Made by a program: the position numbers and the translations under genes. Shown here piece by piece: positions 30,125 through 42,210 of a stretch of 64,000 bases of DNA. The notes beneath the pieces were generated by a model. That model was given only the letters and a program-made list of their open reading frames with translations. It had not been told where the DNA came from and made no database searches. Source of the DNA: Panulirus ornatus (Eukaryota; Arthropoda; Malacostraca; Decapoda; Palinuridae); the NCBI RefSeq assembly GCF_036320965.1, contig NC_092225.1:55540515-55604514 (forward strand). Reading direction: 5' to 3'. Position 1 is the first letter of the stretch. Every line of letters begins with the position of its first letter.

Positions 30125-30335
30125 TATGTCAATAAAGGCCCGGCCTTGATGTGGACTTTCTGTCTGTGACTGGATCCTCCAACATAATGTATACATATAT
30201 ATATATGTATACGAACATAGTGCAGAGGAACGGGCACCTTCATAGAACATATAAACCTCCAACAGCCAGGATCGAACCCGGGACCCCTGTGCAAGAGGCG
30301 GCAATGCTAACCGCTAGGCTATGGGCGTGGCTAAT
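30125..30335 (-). mobile_element. tRNA-derived SINE
   Basis: On the minus strand an A box, TAGCCTAGCGG (30311-30321), is followed 32 bp later by a perfect B box, GGTTCGATCC (30269-30278), the spacing of an RNA polymerase III promoter. The T-arm cannot form a full stem, so this is not a working tRNA gene. The body continues through TGTTGGAGGTTTATATG to the AT-rich palindrome at 30189-30212 and perhaps to about 30125. Confidence 0.75.
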
Positions 30336-30374
30336 AGGAAATAACTATTCGAATACTATGTACTCGAATACCCT

Positions 30375-30433
30375 TGATCGCCGTTTCCCGCGTCAGCGAG
30401 GTAGCGCAAGGAGAACAGACGAAGAAACGGCTT
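30375..30433 (-). mobile_element. solo tail module, minus strand
   Basis: ATCGCCGTTTCCCGCGTCAG then CGAGGTAGCGCAAGGAGAAC and AGACGAAGAAACGG: the RTE-type tail in reverse orientation, without a recognisable body. Confidence 0.7.
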
Positions 30434-30599
30434 TGTAACTATTAAGTGCTTACAACTATCATCATTATATATTTCTTTGATTGCTGGGAGATGAGTAGAT
30501 GTTGAGCCTTACGATTCATTTTTTTTCCTAATTCATCGTACGTAAGGGATTATCTGGAACATTCCTTAAAGATCTTACGGAGAGGAGATTAAAAACTTT

Positions 30600-30905
30600 G
30601 GAGCATGACGGTACGACCCCTGGAGTACAAAGGTGCAACCTTAAGGTACGATGGCGTGGCCTTTGGCTATAGTCATAACGTACTTAAAGGGGGATTCGTT
30701 ATCGTACGCAGTGGATGTCATCGTACCCGAGGGGGTAAAGCCACTCTTAAGCAGTAGGGCGTCATCGTACTCAAGGGTTTAAGTCATCCTACGTGGCAGT
30801 TTGTCATCGTACCCAGAAGGTTGAGGTACCGTACGCAGTGGGACGTCATCGTACTCAAGGGTTTGAGTCATCGTACGTAAGGAGCTACCTCGTTGTACAC
30901 AGTGG
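30600..30905. repeat. degenerate ~25-bp array with TCATCGTAC core
   Basis: Irregular repeats of GTCATCGTACTCAAGGGTTT and related GTACGCAGTGG forms; about ten recognisable units. Confidence 0.8.
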
Positions 30906-30949
30906 CTCGTTTGTCTTTGTGCTCACGGTATTCAGTGTTTCAGTTCATG

Positions 30950-30952
<3 letters not shown>

Positions 30953-31032
<80 letters not shown>

Positions 31033-31071
31033 CAGCACTAGGAGGTTAGAATACCTGTAATGTGCACTTCG

Positions 31072-31128
<57 letters not shown>
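30953..31128. repeat. (AT)n and (AC)n microsatellites
   Basis: AT repeats at 30953-31031, about 40 bp of other sequence, then AC repeats at 31073-31128. Confidence 0.96.
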
Positions 31129-31254
31129 TAAAACTTTCAAACACACTTTTTTCAAAGTTCTTTTTTTTTCTCTTTTTTTTGTGGGGGAAGGAAGGTGGGG
31201 GGGGGGGTACAGGTGCTTGTAAAGCCTTGGTCTTAATGTTTACTTCATTCGGTT

Positions 31255-31256
<2 letters not shown>

Positions 31257-31328
<72 letters not shown>
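31257..31328. repeat. (GA)n microsatellite
   Basis: About 31 GA repeats with a phase slip near the right end. Confidence 0.96.
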
Positions 31329-31446
31329 ACTGCCTCAAGCACCAGTACGGTGACCTGGGACCTGGCCAGGTACTGGGTGAGGGGGGGGGTGTCCTGGCAG
31401 GACACGTTAGCAAGGGGGGATGTTTCCCCCTCCCCCCTCCCCCCCC

Positions 31447-32033
31447 TCCTCCCAGGTACGCCAGGTGGGCGTGTGTCATACCCTCCCCCCCTACTCCCAG
31501 GTACGCCAGGTGGGCGTGTGTCATACCCTCCCCCCCCTCCTCCTAGGTACGCCAGGTGGGCGTGTGTCATACCCTCCCCCCCCCTCCTCCCAGGTACGCC
31601 AGGTGGGCGTGTGTCATACCCTCCCCCCCCTCCTCCCAGGTACGCCAGGTGGGCGTGTGTCATACCCTCCCCCCCCCTCCTCCCAGGTACGCCAGGTGGG
31701 CGTGTGTCATACCCTCCCCCCCCTCCTCCCAGGTACGCCAGGTGGGCGTGTGTCATACCCTCCCCCCGCTACTCCCAGGTACGCCAGGTGGGCGTGTGTC
31801 ATACCCTCCCCCCCCTACTCCCAGGTACGCCAGGTGGGCGTGTATCATACCCTCCCCCCCCTCCTCCCAGGTACGCCAGGTGGGCGTGTATCATACCCTC
31901 CCCCCCCTCCTCCCAGGTACGCCAGGTGGGCGTGTATCATACCCTCCCCCCCCTCCTCCCAGGTACGCCAGGTGGGCGTGTGTCATACCCTCCCCCCCCT
32001 CCTCCCAGGTACGCCAGGTGGGCGTGTATCATA
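31447..32033. repeat. 46/47-bp minisatellite with C-tracts
   Basis: About 13 units: GTACGCCAGGTGGGCGTGTG, TCATACCCT, a run of 7-9 C, then TCCTCCCAG. Copies differ mainly in C-run length, so the Pro/Arg/Trp frames are slippage shadows. Confidence 0.96.
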
Positions 32034-32087
32034 CAGAGAGAGGGGGTTGTACACTCGGGTACAGGCCAGCTTGTTTAATTACGTGTT

Positions 32088-32437
32088 TGTAATTACTTTC
32101 TTTCACTTGACATACTTGTAATTACTTACACTTGACATACTTGTAATTACTTGTACTTGACATAGTTGTGAGTACTTACACTTGACATACTTGTAATTAC
32201 TTGTACTTGACATACTTGTAATTACTTTCACTTGACATACTTGTAATTACTTTCACTTGACATACTTGTAATTACTTTCACTTGACATACTTGTAATTGC
32301 TTACACTTGACATAATTGTAATTACTTGTACTTGACATACTATTAATTACACTTGACATCCTTGTAATTACTTACACTTGACATCCTTGTAATTACTTAC
32401 ACTTTACATATATGTAAGTACTAACTTACACTTGACG
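32088..32437. repeat. 25-bp minisatellite
   Basis: About 14 units of CTTGTAATTACTTACACTTG plus ACATA, with small deletions. Confidence 0.94.
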
Positions 32438-32589
32438 TGTAGTGAGTTGAACAATCCTGGGGTTACGTTAACTCATAACTAACCCTCATGTATGAGGGGA
32501 TTGTGCCAGTAGGCAGGGCTAGCGCGTGGAAACGTTCACCACATGGAAAACATTTCACCTCCTGGATGCGTCCTCGCTACGCCTCACAC

Positions 32590-33139
32590 AATCTCTCACT
32601 ACACATCTTCACCTCCCTCATAAGTCGTGTCATATATATATACATCCTCTCCCCTCATTAATTATTCCCCTCATGGTGTCTCACTGCACATTTTCACCTC
32701 CCTCATAAGTCATGTCATATATATACAACCTCTCCCCTCATTAATTATTCCCCTCATGGTGTCTCACTGCGCATCTTCACCTCCCTCATAAGTCGTGTCA
32801 TATATATATACATCCTCTCCCCTCATTAATCATTCCCCTCATGGTGTCTCACTGCACATCTTCACCTCCCTCATAAGTCGTGCCACATATATACAACCTC
32901 TCCCCTCACTAATCATTCCCCTCATGATGTCTCACTGCACATTTTCACCTCCTTCATAAGTCATGTCATATATATACAACCTCTCCCCTCATTAACCATT
33001 CCCCTCATGGTGTCTCACTGCACATCTTCACCTCCCTCATAAGTCGTGTCATATATATATATATATACATCCTCTCCCCTCATTAATCATTCCCCTCATG
33101 GTGTCTCACTGCACATTTTCACCTCCCTCATAAGTCGTG

Positions 33140-33219
<80 letters not shown>

Positions 33220-33330
33220 TCTCTCCCCTCATTAATTATTCCCCTCATGGTGTCTCTCTGCACATTTTCACCTCCCTCATAAGTCGTGCCACATATATAC
33301 AACCTCTCCCTCATTAATTATTCCCCACAT
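32590..33330. repeat. 83-85-bp tandem repeat with internal AT microsatellite
   Basis: About nine units containing TCACCTCCCTCATAAGTCGT, an ATATAT segment, CCTCTCCCCTCATTAATTAT and CATGGTGTCTCACTGC. The internal AT segment is under 10 bp in most units but about 75 bp in one (33141-33216). Confidence 0.94.
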
Positions 33331-33529
33331 GGTGCAGTACCAGTGTTCATTACTGTACATGGTCACTCCACTGTACACCGCCCTGTATTATAATCAGATC
33401 GCAGCAAATTGTGAGGAAAGAATGGAAGCAAGTTTTGTGAGTATTTTATATGAGTGGATAACTAACGTCTGGTACAGCTGGCTAGCTAGCTGGCTGGGAG
33501 GACCATGAGACAGCTGGCTGGAGTAACGT

Positions 33530-33850
33530 CACCAGACAGGTGGGTGCCCTTGGAATCATGAGACAGCTGGCTGGCTTGGAGCATCTTGAGTCAGGTGGTT
33601 ACCTCGGGGCGTCACCAGACAGGTGGGTGGGTGGGTCGGGGCGTCAACAGACAGGTGGGTGGGTGGGTCGGGGCGTCAACAGACAGGTGGGTGGGTGGGT
33701 GGCTCGGGGCGTCACCAGACAGGTGGGTGGGTGGCTCGGGGCGTCAACAGACTGGTGGGTGGGTGGGTCGGGGCGTCAACAGACAGGTGGGTGGGTGGGT
33801 GGGTCGGGACGTCAACAGACAGGTGGGTGGGTGGGTCGGGGCGTCAGGCA
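33530..33850. repeat. 32-36-bp minisatellite
   Basis: Units of GGGCGTCAACAGACAGG followed by a variable number of TGGG. Preceded by degenerate AGCTGGCTGG copies. Three overlapping Gly/Arg/Trp frames are shadows. Confidence 0.93.
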
Positions 33851-34001
33851 GGCGCGCGCGCGCGGGGGAGAGAGAGAGAGAGAAAAATAAAGCGTTGCAT
33901 CACTCTTAACTTGCAGTCCAATTTAAGTTGTTGGACCGAGACTGGGCGGCATGGAAGCACCTCACTTATGTAAACTTAGATTAGTACATAATTATGTTAA
34001 C

Positions 34002-34002
<1 letters not shown>

Positions 34003-34077
<75 letters not shown>

Positions 34078-34243
34078 GCTGTGCCTCATTGTTCTTCCCT
34101 TCAGCCGATGCAGACACCTTCACGTTCCTCAAATTTCCCCCCTTCCCCTTTTCCTCCCTCCCTCCCTCTTCCTCACCCTCCCTTCCCTCCCTCCCTCCTT
34201 CTTCCTCACCCTCCCTCCCTCCCTCGCTCCCTCCTCCTCGCGG
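34003..34243. repeat. (GA)n tract, then CCCT-rich block
   Basis: Pure GA at 34003-34076; CCCT/CTTC units from about 34138 to 34243. Confidence 0.92.
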
Positions 34244-34391
34244 TTCTTTTCTAGCGTTGAGCTACGGCGGGAGGTGGCGGGGGGGGGGGGATATGTGGCT
34301 TGATATTAGACGTTATTAATATTTACGCCCGCCTTGGGGGGGGGGGGTTGTTAATGTATGTCCAAATAAGAAGGTTATGAAAGGAGGAGAT

Positions 34392-34395
<4 letters not shown>

Positions 34396-34429
<34 letters not shown>

Positions 34430-34430
34430 A
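34396..34430. repeat. (GT)n microsatellite
   Basis: Pure GT tract. Confidence 0.95.
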
Positions 34431-34528
34431 GTTATGGTCCAGGCCGACCCTCGCCACAACCCACCCTCATGCCCCAGTAACTGATGCACGGTAAAGTCTC
34501 GTAAGATAATTAACTGCCATGCGTCATG

Positions 34529-34653
34529 CTATTATTATTATTTTTATTATTGTTATTATTATTATTATCATTATTATTATTATTATCATTATTATTATTA
34601 TTATTATTATTGATAGTAGTAGAGTAGTAGTAGTATTACCATTATAATTATTA

Positions 34654-34693
<40 letters not shown>

Positions 34694-34712
34694 CATTATT
34701 ATTAGTTTTATT
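34529..34712. repeat. (ATT)n array, interrupted
   Basis: ATT repeats with ATC, GTT and TAG interruptions, directly before an RTE tail. Confidence 0.93.
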
Positions 34713-34727
34713 ATTATTGTTATTCAG

Positions 34728-35215
34728 TACTTTTTTCGTCGTTTCCCGCCTTAGGGAGGTAGTGCCAGGGGCATTGAAACAAAGGCCTCATTTGCTTTTT
34801 TCCTGTCTCTCTTGCTCTCAAGCTCCTGACCACTTCATACACCTTGGTTCAGCCCATTCTTAGCACGTCGCCCCCCATATACCAGTCACTCCAATTCATT
34901 CTATCCTATGCACGCCTATCACCGTCCCGAATGTTCAGGCCTTGGTATCCTTAATCTTCAGTCTCCCCTTTTGCTCCTTCTACTTCTGACACGTCGATCA
35001 TCTTCGTCTGTGCTTCTGCAGCCATCCTTTCCCTACGTCCAGACCTTTCAACACACCCTACTCAGCTCTCTCAATCAGACTGCGCTCGCTACCACCACCT
35101 TGCTTTTGTACCCTCACTTTCTCCATGGTCAGCCCGCCTCACACCATTCGTCATCCAGCACGTCTACACCCTTTTCCAAACTTTGCATTCAGGGGATCCG
35201 TACAGCTCCGTCGTG
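34728..35215 (-). pseudogene. diverged RTE 3'-end copy
   Basis: TTCGTCGTTTCCCGCCTTAG and GGAGGTAGTGCCAGG are the tail module in reverse. Further in, ACTCCAATTCATTCTATCC and CCCGAATGTTCAGGCC match the C-terminal part of the RTE copies near 6770 and 39570. The 5' side fades near AGCACGTCTACACCC. Too mutated to code. Confidence 0.8.
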
Positions 35216-36294
35216 ACTCCTGTACCTTGAAATGTATCCGTCTTTACCATATTGGACACTGACCTCTCGTGCTGCACCTTCAGTTCACCCAGAACCAGGT
35301 CCTGACCTATGACCCATTCCTGCAGCCTGTGAGGTGTGTCATCCACCTGCCTTCAAGCAGTGATGGAGATGCCATAAACACATTGTACCAAGTTACATGA
35401 TGTTATTTTCGTATGTGTGGTAACTGTTGAGTCAGGTGTGGTGGTGCGTGGTATGCCAACGCAGTGTCTTTAGCAGTGGTGTTCCCCAGGGCCAGCCTCT
35501 AGTGTCTTTATGGAGACCTTCTTTCCTTCCCTCCCTGTGTGGGTCATGTCTGGCCCACCGGCGTACAGACAGGACCGGCACGACATACGACCCCACCGCC
35601 GCCACCCACCACGATGAAAGTCGTTGAGGAGAAGCCTTGGGCCACGCCACCTCCAGCTGATAGAGATGAAGAGATCATCCACTTGGTCCCCCCCCCCCCA
35701 CTATCCTATTCGCCTAGCATCGCCGTATACAGGTCCTTGTGGTGAGCCTCCCTCACTAGTAGATAGGGGGCGTCTTAGTGTTGGATGTACGGGGTAGAAG
35801 GAAGGTGCTCTTTGCGCCATCTTTGAGGGTTCGAACCGTTGTGGCGAGAGGCAGCATCCAGAAGTGTGAGGACACATCACAACAAAGGCCTAGTTTTACA
35901 TTTGGCAAAGCCTGTGTCGCGAGCGCCACGCCACACACCAGACAACGAGAGCTAGAGGGAGAGAGACACTGTGGAAGTGGTCGAGGCGTTAGGGTCGACT
36001 CGGGTCTTGTTCGTCGCGTACTACCGCGGGAACCTTTGGACGTGAGACGTTGCTACGACGTGAGATGTCTCGGCGAGGGTGTGGTGAATGGACTGGACGT
36101 GATGGCCTTCTGGTCTTGCGTCCCGGTGTGGCGCGGAGACGAGCGCAGCTGCCATGCGCCTGGAGCCATGGTCTACGTCGAAGACCAGTACGTCATCCAG
36201 GGCGACGATTACAGATATGCCAACAGGTCGAGTGTTGGCAGTACCAGTTGACCAGAGATGCTGCGTGTCGGGTCGTGCACCAGCAGCTGAGGCG
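35216..36294. other. non-coding stretch, no gene recognised
   Basis: The longest open frame (35778-36251, 157 codons) has no domain I recognise and no neighbouring exon. I cannot exclude a fast-evolving or lineage-specific exon. Confidence 0.55.
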
Positions 36295-37510
36295 ATATCG
36301 TACTCAAGGAGTTGCAGTTGTTGTACTCCAGTCAGATTACCGTACTCCAAGAATTCTTATCGTACGGTGGGACTTGACTCACTTCTCGTCCTCCAGAAAT
36401 TAACGAATTCGACCAGACTTGGTGTGTCAAAATACCGTATACCATGGCTCACTGTCTTTTTGAGTTCTGATCCCTACCCCCAAGATATTAATTCAAGACA
36501 TCGTACTCTATGGGTAAAGTTATCGTGCATCGTACTCTTGATGTATATATTACACGGAGGAAAAATATCGTACGCCTTGGTGGAAAAGTCCTCCTCCTCC
36601 TCCTCCTCCCGGTTAAGTTATCGTGCCCTCGGGCCAAATTGTCGTATTCTCGGGTTGAATTTTTGTTCGGTATTCATATTTCTGTGGCGGGCTGTAGGAA
36701 TATTGCAACCACCAGTTATATTTTTCTCCTCTATGGTTGAATATTTAGGAAACGCTGGCTGCAGTCTTGTAGCTATTGCTAAAAAGAATTTTGGGCTATT
36801 AAGGATTACGTTATCCCATTCGGTATATGTATATAATGTAATCGTTCCTTGACTTATAAGAATTACCTTTACAGCCTTCTTTTCGTCCTGCGAGAATGAT
36901 CTTGCTGACTGATTACATCATCATGTGGTTGTATTCATTCTTTTGATTTTGATATCTAATAACTATGATTTGGACATCGTACTCAGTAACTGAATTATCG
37001 CACTCTGTGGCTAGAAATTGTTACTATGACTCATATTATCTTACCAACTGGGTAAGTTATCGTACACAGTGGGTAGATGATTACTGTCCTCTATGATATT
37101 GTCGTGCTCACGGGAAAAGTTATCGTACTCATTGTTTAGATTATGGTTCTAGCTTTAAGAATGATCGTACTCATTGGGAAAGTTGTCATACCAGGGAGGT
37201 TGTTACTCTTGCATATAATATTATCTTAGTGGGAAGGTTATCATACTTACTGGTTAGATAATTACCCTAGATTATAGAATTTTCGTACCCATTGGGAAAG
37301 TTTTCGTACTCTGTTTATATTATTATTCTAGCTTATGAAATTATCGTACTCATTGGGCTAGTTATCGTACTCTGTTGCGATTATTACACCCTAGCTTGTA
37401 AAATTATCTTACTTATTGGGAAAATTATCGTACTCACTGTTTAGACTATTTCTCTAGCTTGTAAAATTATCGTAATCAATAAGAGATATCTTGTTCACTG
37501 GTTAGAGTAT
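36295..37510. repeat. degenerate ~55-65-bp array with TTATCGTACTC core
   Basis: From about 36295 the motif TATCGTACTC recurs irregularly. From about 37040 units are clearer: GGGAAAGTTATCGTACTCA, then TTTAGATTATT-CTAGCTT and AAAATTATCGTACTCATT. Heavily diverged. Confidence 0.75.

Positions 37511-37604
<94 letters not shown>
37511..37604. repeat. (CT)n then (AT)n compound microsatellite
   Basis: CT at about 37511-37552 passes directly into AT at 37553-37604. Confidence 0.95.
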
Positions 37605-37608
<4 letters not shown>

Positions 37609-38050
37609 AACACGTTTTCAGCTGGCAAGAAGACATGTATCGCTTCCAAGGTCATGTAATTATGATTCCCTCCTGTTTCAAGCACCGTACTCAGCATGTA
37701 GGTTCTAATTACCTTTTTTTTTTCCCTTTGATTACATTCAATGCGCCGGTAGTCCGATGCCGTGAATTATCGTACCCTCAGATCATCCGCTGGAGCATCG
37801 TGCGCGAGAGGCAGAACCATCGAACATGTACGTAGTGACTGGAAAGGGGGGATTGCAATCAAGGGCTGCGAGACGGGGTCGAGCCGCTGCTGGGCAGGAG
37901 GAAGGAAACGGAGTAAGAATAAGAAAACGGAGCGTGGGAAGAGAAGACAACAAGAAGTCGGGGAATAATTGGACGAGCCAGGGAGAGTCTGAGGCGAAGA
38001 AAGAAGACAATTAGGGGCAGGTTATGAGAGGGAAAATGACACGGTTCTCG
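37605..38050. other. non-coding stretch
   Basis: No feature recognised; a purine-rich patch near 37900-38010. Confidence 0.6.
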
Positions 38051-38054
38051 GTAA

Positions 38055-38800
38055 TGGAATGGTCCGGGTGGACCACTGGACTGGGGAACGGGCCGGGGGA
38101 ATGGTTGGGGAGGGCCATGCGACAGGGTGGTGGGCCGGAAGACTGGGTGATGGGCCGGGGGAATGGTTGGGTGGGCCGAGGACTGAGTAGTGGGCCGGGA
38201 GACTTGGTGGTGGGCCGGGAGACTTGGTGGTGGGCCGGGAGACTGGATGGTGGGCCGGGGGACAGGGTGACGGGCCAGGAGACTTGTTGGTGGGCTGGGG
38301 GACTCGATGGTGGGCCGGGGACTGGGTGATGGCCCGGGAGACTTGGTGGTGGGCCGGGAGACTGGATGGTGGGCAGGGAGACTGGGTGACGGGCCAGGAG
38401 ACTTGGTGGTGGGTTGGGGGACTGGATGGTGGGCCGGGGACTGGGTGATAGGCCGAGAGACTTAGTGGTGGGCCGGGAGACTGAGTGGTGGGCCGGGAGA
38501 CTTGGTGGTGGGCCGGGAGACTTGGTGGTGAGCCGGGGGACTGGATGGTGGGCCGGGGGACTGAGTAGTGGGCCAGGAGACTTGGTGGTGAGCCGGGGGA
38601 CTGGATGGTGGGCCGGGGGACTGAGTGGTGGGTCAGGAGACTTGGTGGTGGGCCGGGGGACTGAGTGGTGGGCCGGGGTATTGTGATAGGCCGGGAGACT
38701 GGGTGATGGGCTGGGGGACTGTGTGGTGGGCCGGGAGACTTGGTGGTGGGCCGGGGGACTGGATGGTGGGCCGGGGGACTAGGTGATGGGCCGTGGGACT
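38055..38800. repeat. 20-bp minisatellite
   Basis: About 36 units of GGGCCGGGAGACTTGGTGGT and GGGCCGGGGGACTGGATGGT. Gly/Trp-rich plus frames are shadows. A degenerate GGTTGG-rich zone follows to about 38995. Confidence 0.96.
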
Positions 38801-38999
38801 GCGAGATGAGTGTGGGAAAAAAATGGGAGAGCTGCTGGGGAACTGGGGATTGGGATGGGAACTGGGAAGTCTTGGGGACTGGTTGGGGACGGTGTCTGGT
38901 TGGTTGAGGGTGGGAATTGGGTGGTTGGAGTGGGATTTGGTTAGTTGGAGGTAGGAGTTAGAAGGCTGGGATGGGAAGTGGAAGGCAGTGACAGAAGCT

Positions 39000-39096
39000 G
39001 GGATGTGGTAGATGGTTGATAGATGGTGGTAGATGGTAGATAGATGGTGGTAGATGGTAGATAGATGGTGGTAGATGGTAGATAGATGGTGGTAGA
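39000..39096. repeat. 21-bp minisatellite
   Basis: Four to five units of GGTGGTAGATGGTAGATAGA. Confidence 0.92.
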
Positions 39097-39217
39097 TCAG
39101 GAGAGTGTGAAGGTAGGAGTGGTGGCCAGAGTTCATGTGATGATGAGATCACATGAGAGATGTGATCACTGGCAGCATGACTCTATGTGATGGACATTGA
39201 CTCTCACGTGACTTCTG

Positions 39218-39327
39218 ATAATAATAATAATTATAATGATAATGATGATAATAATGATAATAATGATAATGATAATAATAATAATACTAATGATGATGAT
39301 AAAAGTAATAATAATAATAATGATAAT
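39218..39327. repeat. (AAT/GAT)n array, left of an RTE insertion
   Basis: AATAATGAT-type units. The same repeat resumes at 39881, so the RTE fragment lies inside it. Confidence 0.95.
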
Positions 39328-39880
39328 TTTTTTTTTTTTTTTTTTTTTTTATACTTTGTCGCTGTCTCCCGCGTTTGCGAGGTAGCGCAAGGAAACAGAC
39401 GAAAGAAATGACCCACCCCCATACACATGTATATACATACGTCCACACACGCAAATATACATACCTACACAACTTTCCATGGTTTACCCCAGACGCTTCA
39501 CATGCCTTGATTCAATCCACTGACAGCACGTCAACCCCGGTATACCACATCGCTCCAATTCACTCTATTCCTTGCCCTCCTTTCACCCTCCTGCATGTTC
39601 AGGCCCCGATCACACAAAATCTTTTTCACTCCATCTTTCCACCTCCAATTTGGTCTCCCTCTTCTCCTCGTTCCCTCCACCTCCGACACATATATCCTCT
39701 TGGTCAATCTTTCCTCACTCATTCTCTCCATGTGCCCAAACCATTTCAAAACACCCTCTTCTGCTCTCTCAACGACGCTCTTTTTATTTCCACACATCTC
39801 TCTTACCCTTACGTTACTTACTCGATCAAACCACCTCACACCACACATTGTCCTCAAACATCTCATTTCCAGCACATCCA
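39328..39880 (-). mobile_element. RTE 3' fragment inserted in a trinucleotide array
   Basis: Poly-A (as T, 39328-39350), the tail module, 3' UTR, and the last ~116 codons of the RTE protein on the minus strand, from MDVLEMRCLRTMCG to the terminal VNWSDVVYRG. Identity to the copies at 6512 and 14606 is very high and the partial frame is intact, so insertion was recent. The 5' truncation and the A tail show target-primed insertion; the duplicated target cannot be separated from the surrounding AAT repeats. Confidence 0.93.
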
Positions 39881-40247
39881 TTATAATAATAATAATAATA
39901 ATAATAATGATAATAATGATGATAATAATGTTAATGATAATGATAATGATAATAATAAGTTATAATGATAATAATATTGTTATTAGTAATATTGTTATTA
40001 CTAGTAGTATTATTAGTTATCATTATTTTCATTATTATACACAATTGCTCCTCCTGCCTCAGTAAAGTAGCTAAAATAATGATAATGATAATAATAATAA
40101 TAATGATAATTATTATTATTATCATTATTATTATTATTTTTTTTTTTTTTATTATTATTGCACAAGATTGCTCCTCCCACCTCAGTAAAGTAGTGAAAAT
40201 AATGATAATGATCATAAGAATAAGAATAATAATAATAATGATGATAT

Positions 40248-40278
<31 letters not shown>

Positions 40279-40302
40279 AATAATGATAATGATAATGATA
40301 AC
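39881..40302. repeat. (AAT/GAT)n array, right of the RTE insertion
   Basis: AATAATGAT units with a T-run. An embedded ~50-bp segment with GCTCCTCCTGCCTCAGTAAA at about 40047 recurs, diverged, at about 40167. Confidence 0.93.
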
Positions 40303-40569
40303 CCTGGCGGTAGCTGTGGCTGAAAGAGGTGGGGTGGGGCATTCATCAGGGGGGGGGGGTGAGGGGAGGAGCCATACACCATGAATAACGTGGGGTAGGA
40401 GAGAGGGTAGGTAGGTGGGTGGAAGCTGAACTGAATGTAAAAGATGAAGGCTGGTGTGAATAGTCAGTGTTTTGCATAACTGTGTTATTAGTGTTACGTA
40501 CGGTGGAGAGATGGCGCCGTCCGTCCTGCTGTGACCAGTTTAATGTAAAGGAATTCCCCTGAATACGAC

Positions 40570-40888
40570 CCTAGTGTAGGAAGGTACGGCGCCCCTTGTG
40601 CACGACGGTGCCATCCTAGAGCACGACGGTACGGCGGCCCTTATGCACGAGGATGCGATCCTAGAGCGCGACGGTACAGCGGCCCCTGTGCACGACGGTG
40701 CCATCCTAGAGCACGACGGTACGGCGGCCCTTATGCACGACGGTACGATCCTAGAGCACGACGGTACGGCGGCCTTTATGCACGACGGTACGATCCTAGA
40801 GCACGACGGTACGGCGGCCCTTATGCACGACGGTACGATCCTAGAGCACGACGGTACGATCCTAGAGCGCGACGGTACGATCCTATAG
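40570..40888. repeat. 45-bp minisatellite
   Basis: About seven units: GCACGACGGTACGGCGGCCC, TTATGCACGA, CGGTACGATCCTAGA. Confidence 0.95.
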
Positions 40889-41670
40889 CACCAGACGTGT
40901 GGCAAAAGCCATCCCAGGTCACCAGCACCTGTGGCACTAACCATCTCAGGTCACCAGACGCGTGGCCATCACTGTTGGGGGGCTGGATGTGCTGCCACTC
41001 TGATCCATCCCAGTGGCAATAGATGAATAGAGAGGAATGCGAGATGAGAAGAAACATCTGAACATTTCAACTGACAAGCTCACTCGTCCGCCTCACTCAT
41101 CGCTCCTGAGCTTGTAAGAATGCAGAGGATGGATTATCCCCCATTCTGTGCCCCTCACTACGTGCCCCTTAAATGCCCAGAGAACTGCTTTGTGTGTAAA
41201 GCCAGACACAGACACACACACACACTCAACCATGGCTGGTAAAGGGATTAAGATCAAATGGTCTATAGATTCCCTCTCACACGCGTCTCCCTTGGGGAAG
41301 GGAGGCGCATGATGAAGTTAACGAGATAGCCAAACTTGCACTTGATAAAGAGGCTGTTGAACACTGCACTGGTTCGCGTTAATTAGGTCTTAAAACCCGT
41401 AATTAGGAAGGTGCCATCAGATCCGTTCTCCATCGCAGTGAGACGGGTCGGCAGACTGCGAGGTTGTCATTTGCTACACCGAGGCTCCAGCTGGAGGTGC
41501 AGGCGTTGGGGGCTCTGGTCTGTACGGAGGAGCTCATCACTCGAAGCGGAAGGCTGTTGGCCGGAGAGATGTGGTGGACGGACGGACGCCAGAGCGCCGT
41601 GTCTTAGACTTGTGTGAAAGAACAACCCGGTAGGGTCTGGCCCATCTTAATGTTTGATAATGACTAAATC
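40889..41670. other. non-coding stretch
   Basis: No gene or element recognised; one short AC run near 41210. Confidence 0.6.
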
Positions 41671-41673
41671 CTG

Positions 41674-42105
41674 AAACTGTACCGCTGAAATTGTACCGCT
41701 GAAACCGTACCGCTGAAACCGTACCGCTGAAACCGTACCGCTGAAACTGTACTGCTGAAACTGTACCGCTGAAACCGTACCGCTGAAAACGTACCGCTGA
41801 AACCGTGCCGCTGAAACCGTACCGCTGAAACCGTACCGCTGATACTGTACCGTTGAAACCGTACCGCTGAAACCGTACCGCAGAAACCGTACCGCTGAAA
41901 CTGTACCGCTGAAACCGTACCGCTGAAACCGTACCGCTGAAACCGTACCGCTGAAACCGTACCGCAGAAACCGTACCGCTGAAACTGTACCGCTGAAACT
42001 GTACCGCTGAAAACATACCGCTGAAACCGTACCGCTGAAACTGTACTACTGAAACTGTACCGCTGAAAACGTACCGCTGAAACCGTACCGCTGAAACTGT
42101 ATCGA
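41674..42105. repeat. 14-bp minisatellite
   Basis: About 31 units of GAAACCGTACCGCT with GAAACTGTACCGCT variants. The minus frames (FSGTVSAVRFQRYG) are shadows, as 14 is not a multiple of 3. Confidence 0.97.
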
Positions 42106-42210
42106 ATTTATTCTCTTTTTTTCGCCTCTAGCAGATGATGTTTCTGTCGTAGGACGACGGACAGTTAAGCTTGTGTGGCGAGGCATCTTTCTGTGGCACG
42201 ATCCTGTGCG

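Noticed and set aside
30262..30330. A functional tRNA gene
   Set aside because: A and B boxes are good, but the T-stem has a G:G mismatch and a G-U pair, and no complete cloverleaf forms; treated as a SINE.
35827..35837. GGTTCGAACCG as a second tRNA/SINE B box
   Set aside because: Last consensus position mismatched and no A box at suitable distance.
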